A stretch of 16,207 nucleotides of DNA from Candidatus Peregrinibacteria bacterium CG10_big_fil_rev_8_21_14_0_10_49_16 (GCA_002772605.1 PFDS01000016.1:1310-17516), one strand, 5' to 3'. Numbered from the stretch's first letter, positions 1 to 7,785 are shown. Program-made: numbers and translations. The notes: generated by a model not told the origin, from the sequence alone.

Positions 1-1303
1 CACGAATAGTCAATGAACGCGGGTGATCGCGCATTTTCTGAAGCACCTTTGCTTCAATTTGCCGGATACGTTCTCGCGTCACTCCGAACTCCTGTCCCAC
101 TTCTTCGAGCGTATGTCCCACACCATCCTGTAACCCGAAACGCATTTCGATAATCTTGCGCTCGCGCGGCGTAAGGAATTCCAACATTTGGTGCACGTTC
201 TCTTTTTTCAACTGGCGATTGGTTGCTTCAAAAGGATTAATCGCCTCCTCGTCTTCAATGAAGTCACCGAGTTTGCTGTCCTCTTCGGAACCGACTGGCG
301 CTTCGAGCGAGACAATATCCTGACTGATTTTCTGAATGTGTTGCACTTTCTTGATATCCATTTCCATTTCCACAGCAAGTTCTTCAAGTGTTGGTTCTCG
401 TCCGAGTTCCTGTACAAGACGACGTTGCGTGTGTGTGAGTTTGTTGATCGTTTCCACCATGTGCACCGGAATACGGATAGTACGGGCCTGATCCGCAATG
501 GCACGAGTGATCGCCTGACGAATCCACCACGTTGCGTAGGTGGAAAACTTAAATCCCCTCTCTGGATCAAATTTTTCAACTGCGCGGAAGAGTCCAATAT
601 TCCCCTCTTGAATCAAGTCAAGAAATGATAATCCACGTCCGATGTACTTCTTCGCGATCGATACGACCAGACGCAAGTTCGCCTCTGCAAGTTGTTGCTT
701 TGCTCCGGCATCACCTTTGCGAATACGTCGTGCAAGTTCCACTTCTTTCTTTGCGTCAATCAGAGGAACACGACCGATTTCTGACAAGTACATACGGACA
801 GAATCATTGCTGATTTCCAGAAGATCTACTTCACGCTCCTTGCGACGCTTCTTTTTCTCTTCATCAGAAAGACCTTTTTCACCTATCGCAATACCAGCAG
901 TCGCCACAACCTGCATGACATCATTGTCTTCACTGCTCATATCCACCGCTCCCTTTTCCTCTTCCTCCTCTTCCTCTTCCTCCTCTTCTAGATCATCCGT
1001 TGTCACCTCCTTGGCCAAATCCTCAGTGGGTTCGGGGATGGAAGCAAGCATCTTGCTCTTCTTTTCCCAAATAAGCGCGTCTTTCACATCAATCACCTCG
1101 ATACCGAGGTCGACAAACAGAGAGTAAACCTCGTCAAGCAAATCTACATCCTCCTCTGCATTGGGAATCGCGGCAATGATTTCCTGATGTGTGACATAAC
1201 GTTGTTCACGACCCTTTTTCACCAGATGCCGTATGGCATCTGGATATTTTTTCATATCGTCGTCCGTTGGTTGAGCGATAAATTGTCTCGGATGAGAGGC
1301 CAT
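1..1303 (-). CDS. rpoD: RNA polymerase primary sigma factor RpoD (3' end cut by window edge)
   Basis: This is the housekeeping sigma-70 factor that gives RNA polymerase promoter specificity. About 434 codons are visible; only the last few C-terminal residues are missing. Visible in order: a region 1.1-like N-terminus (LVKKGREQRYVTHQEI), an acidic linker with 11 consecutive Glu, region 1.2 (NDSVRMYLSEIGRVPLI), region 2 (LRLVVSIAKKY, LIQEGNIGL, FSTYATWWIRQAI), region 3 (IRIPVHMVETINKL) and region 4 (LTPRERKIIEMRFGL, then the helix-turn-helix VTRERIRQIEAKVLQKMR). I chose the ATG at 1301-1303, which begins MASHPRQF; an in-frame ATG at 1253-1255 is an alternative. No Shine-Dalgarno is visible. The gene lies 34 nt downstream of dnaG, the usual primase-sigma operon order, without rpsU. 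A -10-like hexamer ends 6 nt before the ATG, so it may also have its own promoter. Confidence 0.96.
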   Translation of the reverse strand, partial: MASHPRQFIAQPTDDDMKKYPDAIRHLVKKGREQRYVTHQEIIAAIPNAEEDVDLLDEVYSLFVDLGIEVIDVKDALIWEKKSKMLASIPEPTEDLAKEVTTDDLEEEEEEEEEEEKGAVDMSSEDNDVMQVVATAGIAIGEKGLSDEEKKKRRKEREVDLLEISNDSVRMYLSEIGRVPLIDAKKEVELARRIRKGDAGAKQQLAEANLRLVVSIAKKYIGRGLSFLDLIQEGNIGLFRAVEKFDPERGFKFSTYATWWIRQAITRAIADQARTIRIPVHMVETINKLTHTQRRLVQELGREPTLEELAVEMEMDIKKVQHIQKISQDIVSLEAPVGSEEDSKLGDFIEDEEAINPFEATNRQLKKENVHQMLEFLTPRERKIIEMRFGLQDGVGHTLEEVGQEFGVTRERIRQIEAKVLQKMRDHPRSLTIR

Positions 1304-1309
1304 ATAGTG

Positions 1310-1315
1310 GATATA
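1310..1315 (-). promoter_or_regulatory. Candidate -10 hexamer before rpoD
   Basis: On the minus strand the hexamer TATATC lies in the dnaG-rpoD gap and ends 6 nt before the ATG, so the predicted transcript would begin at or next to the start codon. No convincing -35 is seen. It is a weak call alone, but its placement matches the same arrangement at other genes in the window. Confidence 0.3.
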
Positions 1316-1337
1316 GAGTACCCGTTCATTTTCTCTC

Positions 1338-3083
1338 TTACAACAGACCTTTGGACAGCACCAAAATAGCCTGATACTCCTTCTGCAGCTCTTTCTGCTC
1401 ATCAATCTTCCCTTCCTGACGCGCAAGAATAAGTTTTTCGGTAATCTGCTTTTGCTTTACACGAATGAGCATTCTGTTTGCTTGCACACTGTTTTTGGCA
1501 AACTCACGTTCCGTGACTCCTTGCGACCATTCCTGAAAATCGTGTTCTTCACAAAATAACAAAAGAATTGTTAATCGTTCGCGCACATCCTTCGGAACAT
1601 CCAGTGTACCGATATCGATGATGTGATCATCGGATTCCACAGTCTTCAGTGCATCGAACAGTGTCTTTGCAAACGGCTCTTCCGGCGGGACGAGTTTGTG
1701 CAGCTGCTGACGAGCGATGGGGTGCAGTATGCAAATGGCAAGTGCTATTTCTGCGGGAGAGAATGTCTGAACCGCAGATTTCGCAGATGGTGCAGATTCT
1801 TCTTTTCGCATCTGAACATATGTCTGGCTCTTTGCATGTGCGAGATCCTGCTCCAGTGCTGATTCAACAGTGCCCAATGCCTTTGCGGCAAGACCGATGT
1901 AGTGATGCCGCTCCACAGAAGTTGGGATCGCAGTAAGTAGTGTGAGCAATCGCGCGAGCATCTGCTTCTTCAGAAGCGGGTTTTGCAGGTCCATGCGTTG
2001 CATCTCGTCACAGACGTGGTGAATATACGGAATACGTTCTTCAGTAATACTCTTTTTGAGCGCATCTGCATCTTCAAGAACCAGATCGGCGGGATCCTTC
2101 TCACTGAGAGTCACCATATTCACATGCAATCCTTCCGCAGCCAGTACGCAGAATGCACGTTCTGCCGCCTGTTTCCCTGCTGTGTCCTGGTCAAGACACA
2201 ACGTCACCTGATCAACATACCGTTTCAGAATGTGTGCATGTTCTTCCGTAAGGGCTGTACCGCAACACGCAATCGTATGCTTGAGCCCGATGCGGTGACA
2301 TGCCAGGACATCGAAGTATCCTTCCACGACAATGAATTCTTTTGTGTCCCGAGCAGCATCTTTCGCTTTATCCAAACCGAAAAACACAGTGGACTTATGG
2401 TAGAGAATCCCTTCGGGAGAATTCATGTACTTGGCATTATCGTTTCCCATGGTTCGCCCGCCAAATCCGATGAGACGCCCCTGATGATCGTGAATGGGAA
2501 ACATGAGACGGTTACGAAAGCGGTCATGCACTTTTCCATCCAATTCATGTTGTAACCCTAATCCTGCAGCAAGAATTTCATTGCGGCTGTGTCCTTTTTT
2601 CAGGAGAACATTGTATGTGTTCGTCATGTCCTTCTCTGCAAAACCCAATTGAAATACGTTCATCTCCCTCTCTGTCACTCCGCGTTTTTCAAGATACTCC
2701 CGTACTTCCTGAGACGCCTTCAGTTGCTCCTGATAGAGTACACACGCATCAACAAGGCAGGAGCGCACGCGTTCCTTCTCATCTTTTGTATGAACAGGAC
2801 CCTTCTCTTGTACCTTCACCCCTGTACGTTCCCCCAGTTCCTTCAAAGCCTGCGGGAAATCCACTCCTTCAATCGCTTGGTAGAAGCTGAAAATATCACC
2901 TCCTGTTTGACAAGAAAAACAGTAGGCGATGCCCTTGTCCGGCGACACGAGCAGGCTGGGATTTTTATCCTTATGAAACGGGCAGAGACATTTGTAGTTG
3001 CGTCCGGATTTTTTCAGCTGGCAGTATTGCCGTACCAGATCTTCAATCGGCAAACGCGCTTTGATATCTGTGACAGGATCCAT
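1338..3083 (-). CDS. dnaG: DNA primase DnaG
   Basis: DnaG makes RNA primers at the replication fork and works with the replicative helicase. The 581-residue form starting MDPVTDIKARLPIEDL shows the CHC2 zinc finger near the N-terminus (C34-x2-H37-x17-C55-x2-C58), the RNA polymerase basic segment (RFRNRLMFPIHD, IGFGGR), and a TOPRIM core with VVEGYFDVL near residue 249 and the metal-binding LDQD near residue 294. A less conserved C-terminal part (about 430-581) would be the helicase-interaction domain. I chose the ATG at 3081-3083 because family members begin a few residues before this 'IKxRLxIEDLV' segment. The frame stays open to a GTG at 3134, which would add 17 residues. No Shine-Dalgarno precedes either start. 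It is the first gene of the dnaG-rpoD operon and diverges from the gene at 3164. Confidence 0.95.
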   Translation of the reverse strand: MDPVTDIKARLPIEDLVRQYCQLKKSGRNYKCLCPFHKDKNPSLLVSPDKGIAYCFSCQTGGDIFSFYQAIEGVDFPQALKELGERTGVKVQEKGPVHTKDEKERVRSCLVDACVLYQEQLKASQEVREYLEKRGVTEREMNVFQLGFAEKDMTNTYNVLLKKGHSRNEILAAGLGLQHELDGKVHDRFRNRLMFPIHDHQGRLIGFGGRTMGNDNAKYMNSPEGILYHKSTVFFGLDKAKDAARDTKEFIVVEGYFDVLACHRIGLKHTIACCGTALTEEHAHILKRYVDQVTLCLDQDTAGKQAAERAFCVLAAEGLHVNMVTLSEKDPADLVLEDADALKKSITEERIPYIHHVCDEMQRMDLQNPLLKKQMLARLLTLLTAIPTSVERHHYIGLAAKALGTVESALEQDLAHAKSQTYVQMRKEESAPSAKSAVQTFSPAEIALAICILHPIARQQLHKLVPPEEPFAKTLFDALKTVESDDHIIDIGTLDVPKDVRERLTILLLFCEEHDFQEWSQGVTEREFAKNSVQANRMLIRVKQKQITEKLILARQEGKIDEQKELQKEYQAILVLSKGLL

Positions 3084-3127
3084 AGCAATGAATACTACAA
3101 TACGTTTGTATGGTTGCGGTATATATA

Positions 3128-3155
3128 TTGACACATAATTTTTATGCAGTAATGT
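3128..3155 (+). promoter_or_regulatory. Sigma-70 promoter for the 3164 gene, leaderless geometry
   Basis: A perfect -35 TTGACA (3128-3133), a 16-nt spacer and -10 TAATGT (3150-3155) are visible. The expected transcription start is near 3162-3164, and the in-frame ATG is at 3164, so the mRNA would have essentially no 5' leader. The promoter overlaps the possible upstream GTG extension of dnaG on the other strand, which makes that extension less likely. Confidence 0.65.
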
Positions 3156-3163
3156 TACTCATT

Positions 3164-3766
3164 ATGAATGTGCAATCTGAAAAGGAGCGCATACAAAGCC
3201 TGCCCACTCTTTCTCTAGATGAAATGCGAGATCGAGTGCGCATAGGACACGATTTGAAAGTTTCCGTCTTTGTTGAACAACAGTATTCATCACAAAATCC
3301 ACAAACATTACCTCTTATGCGTGAATTGTCTTCTGATGATTTTGTTGTGGAAGATGGAGATGAACCGGTTGCCCGTTTAGAAAATGTCCACCCGGATCTT
3401 CTGCCGAAGAGTGATCAAGAATGCATTGCGCGCTGCCGGGAACATATTCATCGCATCCGCAATCGTTCTGATTCGCTGCTCCGTGCAATAAGAGAAAAAT
3501 TTCGGTTAGCTCTTACACATCCTATCTATCGATTCATCGCTGAAAAGCGACTGCAATATGCTCGAGAAGTTCTTGTGCAAATAGAGTTTGCAATGAGTAC
3601 CGAACGAGGACGTACCCAGGCATTTTTTTACAAAAATTATGCACATGATATAGAGGGAAGTACTGAGTTTTATAAAAAAGCACAACAACTTCTTGATGAG
3701 AACTTTGCAGAGCAGGAAATCCGACTCGAAAAACTCGCTGAAAACTTTGAAGTTCCACTTGGTTAA
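3164..3766 (+). CDS. Hypothetical protein, 200 residues, family not recognised
   Basis: I do not recognise this protein. It begins MNVQSEKERIQSLP, has no signal peptide or membrane segment, and looks charged and mostly helical. The middle contains CIARCREHIHRIRNR and a basic/aromatic stretch (REKFRLALTHPIYRFIAEK). The C-terminus is a probable amphipathic helix (FYKKAQQLLDENFAEQEIRLEKLAEN). The frame is open upstream to 3110, but the promoter at 3128-3155 places the transcript start at about 3162, so I chose the ATG at 3164. The gene diverges from dnaG and converges on the rsmF-like gene with 5 nt between stop codons. Its own well-formed promoter and coding-like composition support a real gene. 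A lineage-restricted family is likely, but this is inference. Confidence 0.78.
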   Translation: MNVQSEKERIQSLPTLSLDEMRDRVRIGHDLKVSVFVEQQYSSQNPQTLPLMRELSSDDFVVEDGDEPVARLENVHPDLLPKSDQECIARCREHIHRIRNRSDSLLRAIREKFRLALTHPIYRFIAEKRLQYAREVLVQIEFAMSTERGRTQAFFYKNYAHDIEGSTEFYKKAQQLLDENFAEQEIRLEKLAENFEVPLG

Positions 3767-3771
3767 GAACA

Positions 3772-5280
3772 TCACTGGTTCACTATCATTGTCCTTGGCA
3801 GATTATTTTTGATAGTCCCCTCTTTCGCGAGTCCCCTACCGATACACATACCGTCATACAGGAGCAGCAGATCGCCCCGAAGACCGTTTGCACAGGAAAT
3901 GTCCCTTCCCTGCAGAAGATGCTGCGCTTCTTCTTCTGTAACGGCATACGTAAGTTTTTTTGCTTGCATACCACGAAAAATCGCCATCTCGTGCGCGAGA
4001 CGCACACGTCCGTCTTTGAGAAGTTTGGCATACGGAAGACCGAGCGCGAAATCCTGCACAGGAAAAAGTGTGTGTACTGCTTCCTGAGCCGCGAGGAGAA
4101 TCTGGCTGTCTTTACGTACGAGGACTTCTCCTTCTGCCATAAAAGACGTGTCATACAGTGCTTCGAACTTTGCCATGATCTCTCTCTGTTTCGATGCCGG
4201 TAGGAGTACTTCCTGCAGAGGAATAGCTTGGTACTGTTCTTTCTCCCTTGTAACAGCAATTTTCTTGAGCACAGCACAGAAAAACCCTTCAGTATCGAAT
4301 GTCTGTGGCCAGAGACGGATAACAGGTAATAGGTTGTACCCTGCCTGCCGGCAGGCAGGGGTTGTAGGTGATAGGCATCTTTGTACACAAAATGAATCTT
4401 CAACTGCTTGTTGAACATTCACATCCTCATAATGTTCACGCGGATCGATAACATCTACCTTTCCCTTGAGCTGCTCCAGAACCTTCATCACCACTTCCTC
4501 GTTTTCCTCCGGCGTGAGCGTACAGGTGGAATACACGATCCGCCCGCCGACTTTCGCGGCATGCACCGCTGCTTCAAGAAGCTGCACTTGAATTCTCGAC
4601 ATTTTTTCGATGTTTTCCTGTGAAGAATACTTGAGTGCCTCCGGATCTTTACGAGACGTTCCCTGTGCCGTACACGGCGCATCGCAGAGAACCCGATCGA
4701 ACCGCTCGACCATGTGTTTCCCGAACCATTGTCCGGGCTTCTTGGTTACAACGACATTTGTCACGCCTGATCGATGGAGCGCAGTCTTGAGTGTCCACAA
4801 GCGTTTCTCTTGAATATCATTTGCAACGATCACTCCCCTATTCTGCATTCGGGCTGCCATTTGTGTCGTCTTACTCCCCGGCGCCGCACTCATATCTAAA
4901 ATTATCTCTCCCGGTTTACCCTGAGCCTCGTCGAAGGGCTGCGGATCGAGAAGCTCTGCCGGCAGCATGCTCGCCGCTTCCTGCATGTAGATGTGTCCCG
5001 TGAGATGCAAAAGATCTTTACCAAGAGCTGGGCGTCTTGCCGTCCGCAGCCCAACGGGCGAAGGCCTGTCCACAAAAAATCCTTCCTTACACCACGGCGC
5101 CTGTTCCAATTTCCACTCCCTACCCCTCCCCCTCACCCTGAAATCTTCAATAGACATCTGTAACGTATTCACTCTCACGCTTTTCCGCAGAGGTTTTTCC
5201 GAATATTCCTGTAATGCCACGATATCTGTAAACGGCTTATACCGATCAAATGGATGCTCTTTCACATAAGAAGTGTACAC
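3772..5280 (-). CDS. RsmB/RsmF-type RNA (cytosine-C5) methyltransferase with C-terminal PUA-like region
   Basis: This is a NOL1/NOP2/Sun-family enzyme that transfers a methyl group from SAM to C5 of cytosine in rRNA or tRNA. The 502 residues show the N-terminal RNA-binding segment (RKSVRVNTLQMSIEDF), SAM motif I (LDMSAAPGSKTTQMA, about residue 128), motif IV with its cysteine (DAPCTAQGT, about 199) and motif VI with the catalytic cysteine (YSTCTLTPEENE, about 248). LWPQTFDTEGFF closes the catalytic domain. The C-terminal 140 residues resemble the PUA-like part of RsmF/YebU, so RsmF is the closest guess, but the RNA target cannot be read from sequence. The GTG start lies 3 nt after the leuS stop, so the two are probably co-transcribed and translationally coupled. 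Three segments look like in-frame repeat insertions (near residues 72-84, 114-121 and 300-317). Confidence 0.9.
   Translation of the reverse strand: MYTSYVKEHPFDRYKPFTDIVALQEYSEKPLRKSVRVNTLQMSIEDFRVRGRGREWKLEQAPWCKEGFFVDRPSPVGLRTARRPALGKDLLHLTGHIYMQEAASMLPAELLDPQPFDEAQGKPGEIILDMSAAPGSKTTQMAARMQNRGVIVANDIQEKRLWTLKTALHRSGVTNVVVTKKPGQWFGKHMVERFDRVLCDAPCTAQGTSRKDPEALKYSSQENIEKMSRIQVQLLEAAVHAAKVGGRIVYSTCTLTPEENEEVVMKVLEQLKGKVDVIDPREHYEDVNVQQAVEDSFCVQRCLSPTTPACRQAGYNLLPVIRLWPQTFDTEGFFCAVLKKIAVTREKEQYQAIPLQEVLLPASKQREIMAKFEALYDTSFMAEGEVLVRKDSQILLAAQEAVHTLFPVQDFALGLPYAKLLKDGRVRLAHEMAIFRGMQAKKLTYAVTEEEAQHLLQGRDISCANGLRGDLLLLYDGMCIGRGLAKEGTIKNNLPRTMIVNQ
4339..4360. repeat. 22-bp perfect GC-rich palindrome inside the rsmF-like gene
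   Basis: The 11-nt arm CCCTGCCTGCC is followed directly by its exact reverse complement. On the minus strand it encodes PACRQAG in the middle of a segment (SPTTPACRQAGYNLLPV) that separates CVQRCL from VIRLWPQTFDTEGFF. Family members usually run through this point without such a stretch. Flanking direct motifs (ACCTATTACC-like, CCTATCACC) may belong to the same element. The reading frame is intact. Confidence 0.85.
4911..4938. repeat. TTCGAC..GCTCAG palindromic element inside the rsmF-like gene
   Basis: An imperfect palindrome at 4919-4938 has ends CCCTGAG and CGAAGGG. On the minus strand it gives FDEAQGKP between DPQP and GEIILDM, just before SAM motif I; in relatives DPQPGE-type sequence is continuous there, so about 8 residues (24 nt) look inserted. 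Its TTCGAC-N3-GCTCAG core is shared with the element before the GT-C gene (9309-9338) and, more loosely, with the one in leuS (7004-7039). Confidence 0.7.
5027..5067. repeat. Possible third repeat insertion in the rsmF-like gene
   Basis: This stretch contains the small hairpin GCCC-GTT-GGGC (minus strand) and a GGGC/GCCC pair. It encodes approximately SPVGLRTARRPA between FFVDRP and LGKDLLHLTGHIYMQEA. Relatives normally pass from a 'F.V.RP' strand to 'LGK.L.H..G' with few residues between. The palindrome is weaker than in the other elements, so this is tentative. Confidence 0.4.
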
Positions 5281-5283
5281 TGA

Positions 5284-7746
5284 TCACACAACGAAATTGA
5301 CAAGCTTCTCCGGAACGTAGATTTCCTTCTTCGACTGCGTTCCGTTCAGCCACTTCTGCACATGAGGATGGTTTTTGGCTTGTGTAAGGATATCTTCCTT
5401 AGATGCACCGGCATCCACCTCGACAGTGGCACGCACTCTGCCGTTAACTTGTACGACAATGGTGAACTGATCCGCCACGAGGAATTTGGGGTGGAACGTC
5501 GGCCACTTCTGCTGAAACACAAACGGTTCCTCACCAAGTTTTTCCCAGAGTTCTTCTGCGAAGTGCGGTGCTAAGGGTGCCAGAAGAATCGTGCATATTT
5601 TCAGTGTATCTGCCGTAACTCCTTCCTGCTTCTCTAACACATTGAGCAGTTCCATTAGTGCGGAAATAGCCGTATTGAAATGCAGCACTTCCAAATCTTC
5701 CGTCACCTTCTTCACTGTTGCATGAAGTTTGATTTGCACTTCTTTGGAGTCTTTTGCTCCTCGCACTTGTTGGTGCGCTTCAACGAGCTTCCATACCCGT
5801 TGAAGAAATCGTTCCACTCCTTTAATGCCGGTATCGGAAAAATCTCCTCCGTCACTGTACGGCCCCATGAACATCATGTACATGCGAAACGCGTCGCTGC
5901 CGTACGTTTCCACAAGCGGATCAGGGTCAACAACATTGCCTTTGCTCTTGCTCATCTTGGCACCGTCTTTCGTAATGAGTCCCTGGTGGAAAAGCTTCTG
6001 AAACGGTTCTTCGTGTGACACAACTCCGGCATCCTTCAGGGCCATCATGACGAACCGTGCGTAGAGAAGATGCATGCAGGAGTGTTCCGGGCCGCCGATA
6101 TACATGTCTACCGGCATCCACTTCTTCTCCCGCTTCTTGTCGACAAAATTCTTCCCGTCGTTCTCCATTAAAAATCGCAGATAGTAGAACGACGAACAGA
6201 CGAACGTATCCATCGTATCAAATTCCGGCCGCCACCCTTCGCCGAAGATCTTCTCGGTCCGTTCGATGAATTCTTTGGAATCTGTCAGCGGTGACTCGCC
6301 GGTCGGTTTAAACTCCACGTCTGTCGGCAGAAGCCATGGAAGATGCTCGTCGGGAATGGGATGCGGATTCCCTTCCGGATCATAGACAACCGGAATCGGC
6401 GCTCCCCAATACCGCTGGCGCGACACCAGCCAGTCCCGCAGGCGATAGTTGATTTGCTGCCTTCCTATTTCTTCATCCTCAAGCCATGCCACAATCCTTT
6501 TCTTCGCTTCGGGCGTAGAGAGTCCATTGAGAAAATCAGAGTTGATCGCAGTCCCCTCTTCTGTACATGCGCCTCCGTTACCCCCCTGCCGGACGGGTAG
6601 GCCCGCCTGTTCGGCAGAAAGGGGGGCGCCCACAGGCTGCACTACTTTTTGCATTGGCAACTCATATGTTTTTGCAAACTCGAAGTCCCGTTCGTCATGT
6701 GCGGGAACGGCCATGACAGCGCCGGTTCCGTAGTTCATGATCACATAATCGGCAATCCAGATGGGAATTTTCTCTTTCGTGGCAGGGTTGATTGCGTACG
6801 CGCCCGTCGGAACACCTGTTTTTGTCTTATTAAGTTCCGTGCGTTCCATTTCAGACTTCTTTCTCACTTCCTCTTTATATGCATGCACAGCTCCCTGGTA
6901 TTCCTTCGGAGTAATGTCATCCAGCAATGGATGCTCAGGTGCAAGCACCAGGTAGGTTGCTCCAAAGAGCGTATCCGGCCGCGTTGTAAATACTTCAATA
7001 GTCGTGTCACACTGAGCTTCGATAGACTCAGGATGACACGAAATTTTAAATTGTATTATCGCTCCTTCCGATCGACCAATCCAATGACGTTGCATGAGTT
7101 TTGTCTGCTCTGGCCAGTCGAGATCGTCTAGCCCATCCAGAAGTCTTTGTGCATAGTGCGTAATCTTCCAGAACCACTGCTTAAGTGGTTTTTGTTCCAC
7201 TTCCGTACCGCACCTCTCACATGCGCCATCCTGGCATTGCTCGTTTGCCAGAACGGTCTGACACTTTGGGCAGAAGTTCACCAGGGCTTGTTTTTTGTAT
7301 GCAAGATCGTGCCTGAACATCTGTAAAAACAGCCACTGCGTCCATCGATAATACTCGGGCGCAGACGTATTGAGTGATTTTTGCCAATCACACATACACC
7401 CCATGCGAGCAAATTGTTCCATCATATTCCGTACATTCTGCGCCGTAGATTCCGCTGGAGGAGTTCCTGTTTTCATTGCGTAATTCTCCGCAGGAAGACC
7501 GAAGGCATCGAAACCCATGGGGAAGAAGACGTCTTTTCCTTGTAACTTTCTGAAACGCGCAAAACTATCCGTTGGTCCGTACTGAAACCAATGCCCGACA
7601 TGGAGCCTCGCTCCACTTGGATACGGAAACATCACGAGGCAGTAGTACGGATCTTTGGCTTTATCCAGATCAACTCTATAGATACCAGCTTCCTGCCATT
7701 TTTTCTGCCATTTCTGTTCGATGGATTTTGGATCGTAGAAGGTCAC
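5284..7746 (-). CDS. leuS: Leucyl-tRNA synthetase
   Basis: This enzyme charges tRNA-Leu with leucine using ATP and edits misacylated tRNA. The 820-residue form (start VTFYDPKSIEQKWQKKW) shows the HIGH-type motif PYPSGARLHVGHW (HVGH about residues 49-52), the zinc-like CPKC...CERC module (about 160-180), the CP1 editing domain with the threonine-rich TTRPDTLFGATY and GTGAVMAVPAHDERD, the second catalytic half (RLRDWLVSRQRYWGAPIP), KMSKSKGNVVDPD (about 597) and the anticodon-binding and C-terminal domains. I chose the GTG at 7744-7746 because it fits the family N-terminus and a -10 hexamer lies 6 nt upstream. An in-frame ATG at 7803 would add 19 residues. Two in-frame palindromic insertions lie at the edges of the editing domain (residues about 237-248 and 374-389). 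The gene leads the rsmF-like gene. Confidence 0.97.
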   Translation of the reverse strand: MTFYDPKSIEQKWQKKWQEAGIYRVDLDKAKDPYYCLVMFPYPSGARLHVGHWFQYGPTDSFARFRKLQGKDVFFPMGFDAFGLPAENYAMKTGTPPAESTAQNVRNMMEQFARMGCMCDWQKSLNTSAPEYYRWTQWLFLQMFRHDLAYKKQALVNFCPKCQTVLANEQCQDGACERCGTEVEQKPLKQWFWKITHYAQRLLDGLDDLDWPEQTKLMQRHWIGRSEGAIIQFKISCHPESIEAQCDTTIEVFTTRPDTLFGATYLVLAPEHPLLDDITPKEYQGAVHAYKEEVRKKSEMERTELNKTKTGVPTGAYAINPATKEKIPIWIADYVIMNYGTGAVMAVPAHDERDFEFAKTYELPMQKVVQPVGAPLSAEQAGLPVRQGGNGGACTEEGTAINSDFLNGLSTPEAKKRIVAWLEDEEIGRQQINYRLRDWLVSRQRYWGAPIPVVYDPEGNPHPIPDEHLPWLLPTDVEFKPTGESPLTDSKEFIERTEKIFGEGWRPEFDTMDTFVCSSFYYLRFLMENDGKNFVDKKREKKWMPVDMYIGGPEHSCMHLLYARFVMMALKDAGVVSHEEPFQKLFHQGLITKDGAKMSKSKGNVVDPDPLVETYGSDAFRMYMMFMGPYSDGGDFSDTGIKGVERFLQRVWKLVEAHQQVRGAKDSKEVQIKLHATVKKVTEDLEVLHFNTAISALMELLNVLEKQEGVTADTLKICTILLAPLAPHFAEELWEKLGEEPFVFQQKWPTFHPKFLVADQFTIVVQVNGRVRATVEVDAGASKEDILTQAKNHPHVQKWLNGTQSKKEIYVPEKLVNFVV
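6581..6626. repeat. GC-rich inverted-repeat element inserted in leuS
   Basis: Arms CCCCCCTGCCG and CGGCAG-AAA-GGGGGG enclose a spacer that contains a second nested pair (GGGT/GCCC-like). On the minus strand it encodes the stretch around PLSAEQAGLPVRQGGNGG, between MQKVVQPVG and ACTEEGTAINSDFLNGL. This is the loop leaving the editing domain, where relatives vary. The encoded AGLPVRQGG resembles the PACRQAG encoded by the palindrome at 4339-4360, which suggests one element family. Confidence 0.8.
7004..7039. repeat. 36-bp palindromic element inserted in leuS editing domain
   Basis: The ends are GTGTCA and TGACAC, with an inner CTGAG/CTCAG pair. The element is exactly 36 nt, or 12 codons' worth. 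On the minus strand it encodes CHPESIEAQCD between FKIS and TTIEVFTTRPDT, a beta-hairpin turn at the start of CP1 in LeuRS. The first 12 nt (GTGTCACACTGA) are identical to 9269-9280, and the end ATGACAC matches 9332-9338. Confidence 0.88.
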
Positions 7747-7752
7747 AACGCC

Positions 7753-7781
7753 ATCATAGCGCAAACCAGTACCAAACGTAA
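7753..7781 (-). promoter_or_regulatory. Candidate leuS promoter with leaderless GTG start
   Basis: On the minus strand a -10 TATGAT (7753-7758, 5 of 6 consensus) ends 6 nt before the GTG at 7746. A poor -35 (TTACGT, 7776-7781) is 17 nt further up. The expected transcription start falls on or next to the GTG. The der promoter faces the other way, with only 4 bp between the two -35 boxes. Confidence 0.45.
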
Positions 7782-7785
7782 TAAT

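Noticed and set aside
642..1127. Serine-rich plus-strand ORF opposite rpoD
   Set aside because: It is the antisense shadow of the Glu-rich, conserved rpoD sequence and has no signal of its own.
3084..3134. N-terminal extension of dnaG to the GTG at 3134
   Set aside because: The extra residues do not fit the primase family, and the divergent promoter occupies this DNA. A weak CATAAA-type -10 before it keeps the option open.
4339..4360. Frameshift or assembly artefact in the rsmF-like gene
   Set aside because: The frame continues through to all downstream motifs, and similar in-frame units occur in other genes of the window.
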